64,000 nt of DNA from Cyprinodon diabolis. Lineage: Eukaryota; Chordata; Actinopteri; Cyprinodontiformes; Cyprinodontidae. The position numbers and the translations under genes are program-made. Positions 59,501-64,000 of this stretch are shown here, one piece after another. The notes beneath the pieces are model-generated. The model had not been told where the DNA came from, made no database searches, and saw nothing but the letters and a program-made list of their open reading frames with translations. Location of the stretch: the NCBI GenBank assembly GCA_030533445.1, contig CM060064.1, forward strand, positions 48,046,787 to 48,110,786, written 5' to 3'. How positions within the stretch are numbered: position 1 is the stretch's first letter; each line of letters begins with the position of its first letter.

Positions 59501-61253
59501 TTTTTTATTATTTTATTATTTACCTAATAGTGTATCTTCCCCTGAATACAATAATCAAGTAAATATACTTTATTACTTTCCAAAATCTGCACATCCAACT
59601 TTGGGTCCATCTTGACACGGATGCAGCAGGACAAAAACATATTTAGTCAGCATCTGGTTGGTCAAGTTCTCCAGTATAGATGAGACAGGTCTGTAATTTT
59701 CATCATCAGTTAATTTCTGCAATAAAAAAAAAATTAGAGCAAAAATCCAGGAAATCATATTGAAGGATGTTAAATAATTATAACATTTTGTGGAGAATAA
59801 TCTGTCCTCTGAACACCAGACTTATGTGAAGCATGGGGGTGAAAGCATCATGCTGTGGGGCTGGTTTTCTGTAAAGTGGAGAGGATGATGAAGGAAGAAA
59901 GAATGAGGAATCATATGGTAAAATTTTACTCCCAAACCTCCTCCCATCAATGAGATCATTGAAGAATGAAGGTGGCTGGGTCTTCCAGCACGACAATGAT
60001 CCAAACACACCCCTAGGCAACCAAAGAGGGTGTTCCGTTTAAAAACATTTCAGGGTCCTGGAGTGGCAAAGCCGCTCTCCCATCAAATGGATTCAAAGTT
60101 TTCTGTCTAAGGAAAACCAGCTGATTGCATCGAGTCATTGACTCTTCAGCAATCCCTCACACTAAGCATGCTTGTAGCGACAGTGATCAGACCAAAGCCT
60201 ATGCTGCAGATATCAAGTTAAATGCGTCCCTTTTATCTTAAAGTGGATCTTTGATGAAAATGTAAAAACTGTTTCTCCTAGCAGGACGTAAACAAGCGTC
60301 TGGTCGCGTATGAACCGGTAGATGACAGGAAGATCCAGCTGCTTGAACAGGAAACAGAGAAAGATTAGAGGATTTCAATGCAGCTGTGTCTCATTTCAGA
60401 CACCATGACCTTTAACCCCAGCAGCCACAATCACTTCCTGCTCCGCTGTGAGATAAACGTGTCCGAGGACCTCGGCTTCGCTCTGTCAGTCGTCAAAGAT
60501 GGATCCCTCCTCTGGGGCTTTGACTCTGAACACGGACCTGCCGTCAGCGGCAGCGGCGCCGTCACTCTGTCCCAGACCGTCCCCCTGAGAGGAGGAGAGA
60601 AATACGAATGTCTGCTGCTCCTGAGGGGAGATCTGGTGACCAGCAGCACCTTCTACACCAAACCCACAGGTGATCATCTGATCAGCAGGAATCAGTGTGG
60701 CGTTCGCACCGAACCCGCCGCACTGACCGCCTGAACGACCCCTCAGAGGGACGTCATTCTACTCTACTCTATTCTGTTCTAGTTTAAATCATCTAAGCTT
60801 TTGCAGCCTGAATGGTCGACGTGAATCTGTTAGCATTTCTATGCTAGCTGCAGGTTTTGCATGAATCTTTTCACTCTGATTTATTTATGCATCAGAAACA
60901 ATCATGCATTTAATAAAATGTGATTTATCTCTTTAAACTCAGCACCTGGAGGAGGAGGAGGAGAAAGCGAATGGTCTTCATCCGTTATGGAAAGTGAGTT
61001 TTTGGAAAATTTGATTCTTCTTTTCTTTCTAATGAACGTTGCTGTGGAGGAACCAGAGTGAATTGAAGGTTCATCCACTTTTATGAGCTTTGACAGGATG
61101 ACAGGATGTTTGACCTTCGCTCATCTTTAACCAGGTCTTTGTTTCTGGGTAGGGGTGGAGCAGATCCAGGAGCCGTGGATTCTGTATGGATCTCTGCTGC
61201 TGGTGCCCATCGTGGTCCTGCTGGCCCTGCTTACAGCCATCCTGATGTGCTGA
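53475..61253 (+). CDS. Ig-superfamily type I membrane receptor, V + C2 domains, five exons
   Basis: Exons: 53475-53532 (signal peptide), 56512-56814 (V-type Ig), 60400-60669 (C2-type Ig), 60943-60993 (Gly/Glu/Ser-rich linker), 61153-61253 (transmembrane). All are joined in phase 1 by GT/AG introns, giving 260 residues. The V domain has the paired cysteines (LLPC, YRC), the core Trp (LYW), the DSGSYRC motif and sequons NSS, NYS and NTT. The second domain has LLRC and YEC plus NVS. The membrane segment ([18 protein letters not shown]) has no charged residue and is followed by only a few residues, so it carries no signalling motif. The two-domain plan resembles SLAM/CD2-family or CD48-like receptors of fish leukocytes; the exact family is not resolved. 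The ATG at 53475 gives the good leader; an ATG at 53462 is out of frame. Confidence 0.75.
53870..53888 (+). repeat. Poly(C) tract
   Basis: An uninterrupted run of about 19 C in intron 1 of the Ig gene. A run of about 19 G occurs at 34798-34816. Confidence 0.95.
54013..54438 (+). mobile_element. Solo LTR, 426 bp, with 5-bp target duplication
   Basis: Begins TGTCAGAGCC and ends CTTCATGACA (TGTCA/TGACA inverted ends). It is flanked on both sides by AGAAG (54008-54012 and 54439-54443). A TTTAAAAG box near 54168 and AATTAAA near 54362 would serve as promoter and poly(A) signals. The gypsy- or retrovirus-type parent is gone, lost by LTR-LTR recombination. Open frames inside (54004-54290) are not genes. 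Confidence 0.88.
55500..55945 (+). repeat. L2 LINE 3' end, longest copy
   Basis: Continuous 3'-UTR: GGAGGTTTCTTCCTGTTC, CTCCACTGTCGCTAC, GATGCAATCAGCTGG, ending GAATTGGAGCTATAGAAATAAA and an A/T tail. It supplies the uninterrupted reference for the split copy at 32757-33235. Confidence 0.75.
56512..56814 (+). CDS. Ig receptor exon 2 (V-type domain)
   Basis: 303 bp, tttttcag|GTGCAG to ATCTACG|gtagat, phase 1 to 1. One complete Ig domain with cysteines about 58 residues apart and a DSGSYRC motif. Confidence 0.85.
57480..57715 (+). pseudogene. THAP-type zinc-finger remnant
   Basis: From the ATG at 57480 the frame reads [11 protein letters not shown], the start of a C2CH THAP domain. After a frameshift near 57560 another frame supplies [20 protein letters not shown], the second half including the C-x-x-H pair. 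THAP domains bind DNA and occur at the N-terminus of P-element- and Kolobok-type transposases as well as host THAP proteins. With no downstream coding it is a dead fragment, most likely of transposon origin. Confidence 0.65.
57857..57955 (+). repeat. Direct duplication G, copy 1
   Basis: ACTGATCATTTATTGAACAG onward is repeated with few changes at 58642-58738, about 785 bp away, in the same orientation. Confidence 0.85.
58642..58738 (+). repeat. Direct duplication G, copy 2
   Basis: Second copy of the block at 57857-57955. Differences include TTTAGAAGTTTGGATTC versus TTCAGAAGTTTGATTTC. Confidence 0.85.
59766..60050 (+). pseudogene. Tc1/mariner transposase remnant
   Basis: Plus-strand pieces read [17 protein letters not shown] (the glycine-rich box) and [12 protein letters not shown] (around the second catalytic Asp). 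Stops and frameshifts lie between them. It is older and of a different subfamily from the intact Tc1 at 25520-26767. Confidence 0.7.
60060..60185 (-). repeat. L2 LINE tail fragment
   Basis: Reverse complement of the 55750-55870 module (GCTTGTAGCGACAG and the upstream bases). It lies just 5' of the C2 exon of the Ig gene. Confidence 0.65.
60400..60669 (+). CDS. Ig receptor exon 3 (C2-type domain)
   Basis: 270 bp, atttcag|ACACC to CCCACAG|gtgatc, phase 1 to 1. Compact domain with two cysteines, sequon NVS and an LLWGF tryptophan. Confidence 0.8.
60943..60993 (+). CDS. Ig receptor exon 4 (linker)
   Basis: 51 bp, aactcag|CACCTG to ATGGAAA|gtgagt. Encodes [16 protein letters not shown], a flexible stalk. 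Confidence 0.65.
61153..61253 (+). CDS. Ig receptor exon 5 (transmembrane, stop)
   Basis: 101 bp, ctgggtag|GGGTGG to TGA at 61251-61253. Encodes a short stalk and about 23 hydrophobic residues, ending ILMC. ATTAAA at 61419-61424 is a likely poly(A) signal. Confidence 0.75.
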
Positions 61254-61418
61254 TAGACCAGGTCATGACCACACAACCCAGACCAGATGGGACACAAAGG
61301 AAGGACATTTCTCTCCCTGCATTTCTCTGCTACCTTACAATCAGCAGCAGTGACTGAGATGAATTATTGATCTGATTCTGGTCTCCATGATGTCACTCAA
61401 CCCTGATAATCATCACCA

Positions 61419-61424
61419 ATTAAA
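61419..61424 (+). terminator. Poly(A) signal of the Ig receptor gene
   Basis: ATTAAA about 165 bases after the stop codon, the common one-base variant of the consensus. Confidence 0.5.
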
Positions 61425-61499
61425 GACATTATGACATTTCTAGTAAATCTGTTGACATTCAGTTATTTGTGTCGCCTTCGTTAGTTCTTTAATGGTGGT

Positions 61500-62540
61500 C
61501 AGGGCCGGCCCAAGGTATAAGCAAAATAACCCACTGCTTAGGGGTCCAAGGAAACTAGTTGGCCCTCAGGGGCCATCAGTTGTTTGTTTTCACGTATAAT
61601 TATTTCTATATAAATATAATGATAAAACACTGACTTTGATGATACAGTTGTACAATTTCCACATCAATATACCTTTAATGATGTAGAAATCATGACTTAT
61701 ACCTAAAACAGGCATTATTGGTCAAGCAGACATGATGGTCCAGGGTAAACTTCTCAGAGACAAACTTTTCTTTAGAGGAAAGGCTGATAGAGAAGCTCTG
61801 GCTTCAGAGACGGAGAACATTCCAGAACTCTTAGAGCTCAGATATCCTCACGGATCGAAGGATCTGAGCTCGACCCAGATCTCTGGGTCGCTCTGAGGAT
61901 GGCTGGCTCTCTACCTCTGCAGAGCGGAGCGTTTCCAAATGAGTCAAGAACAACCATTCAGTGGCCAAAAACTCATTTAGGCCTCTGTCTGTCATGCCAC
62001 ATATTTTGGGTTTCATCAGAGGTTGCCAGAAACGTGTAAACCAACTAAAGACAAACGGATAAGGGACCACAGTCTGATCAGCATCACAGATGGAGACGTG
62101 TCACATTGGAAAAATCAATCAATATGGCAAAAACAATTAGAGTAAAGGACTTTTAAAGCACAGAGGAACAGTGCGAGCAACATGGATGCCATTTCTGCTC
62201 ATAAGTACAAACAACCCAAGCATTTTGACAAAAGACATGTTGCAAAAAGAGACTCTGAACAATACAGAGATTTGGAAAAAAAATGGCGGCACCCATGACA
62301 CTGAGGAACTTATGTTTGTTTATATGAGTGATATTTCCTTGTTTGTGGAATGCTGGGAGAGAGACAGACATCTTCCTCTGCCTCGGCATCATCCCAGGTC
62401 GCACCACGCTCTTTTGATGCCATTTATTGTTGATAGGCTGAGAAGTTCATGTTGTGAACAGGTGAAGCCTCCAGACTCCTGGAAAACCCAGGAAATGAGT
62501 CAGCTGACTGCGAACAGGAGATGAGGCGGTCTGCTGATGC
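61500..62540. other. No gene; hAT-like repeat start
   Basis: CAGGGCCGGCCC at 61500-61511 resembles hAT-type termini of fish repeats. Overlapping frames at 62153-62524 have no domain. Confidence 0.35.
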
Positions 62541-62542
62541 TC

Positions 62543-62775
62543 TCTATAGCCCCATTTACCCTTCCCTTTAGAAACCGTGCAGAGATTGGTCCGAGCACGG
62601 TAACCGAGGTAACTGTTCAGAGTAAATGGAACATAGAACTGAAGCAGACTGTGCCAGACACAACCGAACCGCGCTAACATGGTTCATCAGTAGGCCTCGG
62701 CGGCGTTCAGTTCGGGCTCGGTTCTCAGATAACACAGGATGAAATTTCAGACATTCATAAAATCCTAGCTTCGCT
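62543..62775 (+). repeat. Dispersed repeat D, copy 2
   Basis: Matches 32807-33062 in the same orientation (ACCCTTCCCTTTAGAAACCG, GCGCTAACATGGTTCATCAG). Confidence 0.7.
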
Positions 62776-63239
62776 ACCGCGCCACGATTTCCAGTGATGA
62801 TTCTGCTCAGCAGTGTGATGAATCTTAACGTCTGTCGTTGTTTCCTGTGTCTATAAACTCTGATCAGACTATCGTTTGTCGTATCCACTTCCCTAAAGCC
62901 GACTCTGTCAAATAAATTCACCAAAGGCTGCTTTCTTCGCCTGACTCTCCGCAAACTGCCTGAATGGCACGTGCGCCGCCATGTTGGTTTGCTTGTTAAC
63001 CTCTAGAGAGCAGTAGTACCGTGGATCGCCACTAGGAGGCGAGGAGCTTTTGCTGCTCTGGCTGCTCGGTGCAAAAGTGTGTCTGACGCGCGTTGGGCGG
63101 AGCTTCACTATCGTTTCTCTGCCTTGCAGCTATATCTGCTGTGATCAGTGGGAATAAAGTAGTTTTAATATATTTTTAAGTGAGAAAATATACCTGAAAA
63201 CGTAATCATTGCAACCATTCATCCAGATTATCATCCTGC

Positions 63240-63575
63240 CTTCCAATATTTTTTCTGTCAGAGCCTCTCAGACCCCCACATACCAGCGGTGCACCGACAG
63301 TAGGAATCCCTTCATCAGCAGCCTCTGGCCGGGTCGCCTCCTCGCGGTTCACCGCGGCGGCTGGTAGGTGTTTTTCATCTAAATAATCCAAACTGCAGGC
63401 AGCAGGATAATAAAAGCCAACATATTCTGCAGGCAGATTACTGCATTTTAAGTTAATTTATGCGTCAATAAACTGTTTCAGAGGAGTGATCACAGTGCTC
63501 TGATCATCGGCGCTGTGTCTCTCTCCCTGCCAGCTCCCAGATCAGCTTCTCTGATTGGTTGATGCGGCACGTTGA
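63240..63575 (+). repeat. Dispersed repeat E, copy 3
   Basis: Contains both modules of the 36345-36690 copy, including CAGGCAGCAGGATAATAAAA at 63398 onward. Confidence 0.7.
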
Positions 63576-63800
63576 GCAGCAAAAACTCAATTTTTCCATC
63601 TCGAGCAGCAGCGCGTTTGCGGCGCCTCACGCGCCTGAGATGCTTAAACGCGCCCGACGCGCTGCTTCAGCTGCTCAGACGCGCTGCGCCTGCTGCTCAA
63701 AACGCGCAGCGGGACCTTTTGCTGCGCCTTGACGCGCGTCAACCATTGACTTTGCATGTAAACTCTGTCGCGCCAGCTGCATCCGGTGTGAACGCAGCAA
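63576..63800. repeat. GC-rich hAT-like non-autonomous repeat fragment
   Basis: Rich in ACGCGC motifs, with CATTGACTTTGCATGTAAAC and CCGGTGTGAACGCAGCA, a combination typical of dispersed fish hAT-type repeats. The frame at 63572-63904 is not a gene. Confidence 0.4.
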
Positions 63801-63829
63801 TAGGAACCAAGCTCGGCACGGATCGTTTT

Positions 63830-64000
63830 CAGAGGGTAGTGGAAATGTTCATTTGTTATCAGAGAACCGAGGCACAGATGAACCGCACCGAGCCCTACTG
63901 TTGAGCTAGTACTAGATTTAGCGCGGTACGGTTGCGTCTGGCACGGTCCAGTTCAGTTGCTTTCCATTTACAGTAATCAGTTATCTTGGTTATCGTGGTC
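63830..64000 (-). repeat. Dispersed repeat D, inverted copy, runs off the window
   Basis: The reverse complement matches the 32850-33000 segment (CCGCGCTAAA, CTCGGTTCTCTGATAACAAA). With 62543-62775 it forms a widely spaced inverted pair. Confidence 0.6.

Noticed and set aside
59778..60020. 80-codon minus-strand frame
   Set aside because: Antisense of the Tc1-like remnant whose plus-strand pieces carry the family motifs.
63572..63904. 110-codon plus-strand frame
   Set aside because: Spans the GC-rich repeat and part of repeat D; Ala/Arg-rich from ACGCGC motifs.

Overview
The window is vertebrate nuclear DNA, almost certainly from a teleost fish. Genes are split into short exons by GT/AG introns, several only 75-85 bp long. 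The repeats are a typical fish set: Tc1/mariner, L2-like, Rex1-like and RTE-like LINEs, BEL/Pao, an endogenous retrovirus, and hAT-type and TTAA-type miniature elements. A spiny-rayed (percomorph) fish is a reasonable guess, but the species cannot be fixed from the sequence.

Host genes. (1) b4galt3 (beta-1,4-galactosyltransferase 3, minus strand, 27824 down to 17494) is complete in six coding exons. Internal exon sizes of 236, 188, 123 and 105 bp match the classic B4GALT layout. It encodes a 403-residue type II Golgi enzyme with a polymorphic-looking PAEK repeat tail. (2) A small plus-strand gene at 33260-33766 has a 75-bp intron and a poly(A) signal; I do not recognise it. (3) psmc4 (26S proteasome ATPase Rpt3, minus strand, 51506 down to 36079) is complete in eleven exons and encodes 417 residues with Walker A and B and a C-terminal HbYX motif. 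(4) An immunoglobulin-superfamily receptor gene (plus strand, 53475 to 61253) has five exons: signal peptide, V-type domain, C2-type domain, short linker, and a transmembrane segment with almost no tail.

Layout. 1-6540: AT-rich DNA with a decayed retroviral pol fragment and a 712-bp 3' LTR. 6540-12300: gene-poor DNA with LINE tails. 12340-15710: nested elements, with a BEL/Pao remnant (minus) interrupted by a 545-bp element carrying a RecQ-helicase fragment (9-bp target duplication) and by an L2 tail, abutting an L2-like reverse-transcriptase remnant. 16600-30500: b4galt3, whose introns hold palindromic elements, a 30-bp minisatellite, an intact Tc1 transposon and a 577-bp fold-back element. 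30597-31946: a 45-bp satellite array bounded by short inverted repeats. 32160-35400: dispersed repeats around the unrecognised gene, plus a hAT-type MITE. 36079-51506: psmc4, with an RTE-like LINE in intron 1 and several inverted repeat pairs. 52600-61260: the Ig receptor and the elements in its introns, with a solo LTR at 54013-54438. 61500-64000: dispersed repeats, one running off the window.

The host genes do not form a pathway. psmc4 is a housekeeping proteasome subunit, b4galt3 acts in Golgi glycosylation, and the Ig gene looks like an immune surface receptor. The most unusual structures are the helicase-fragment element at 12530-13074, a perfect 64-bp inverted pair inside the psmc4 transcript, and the satellite-filled element at 30597-31946.
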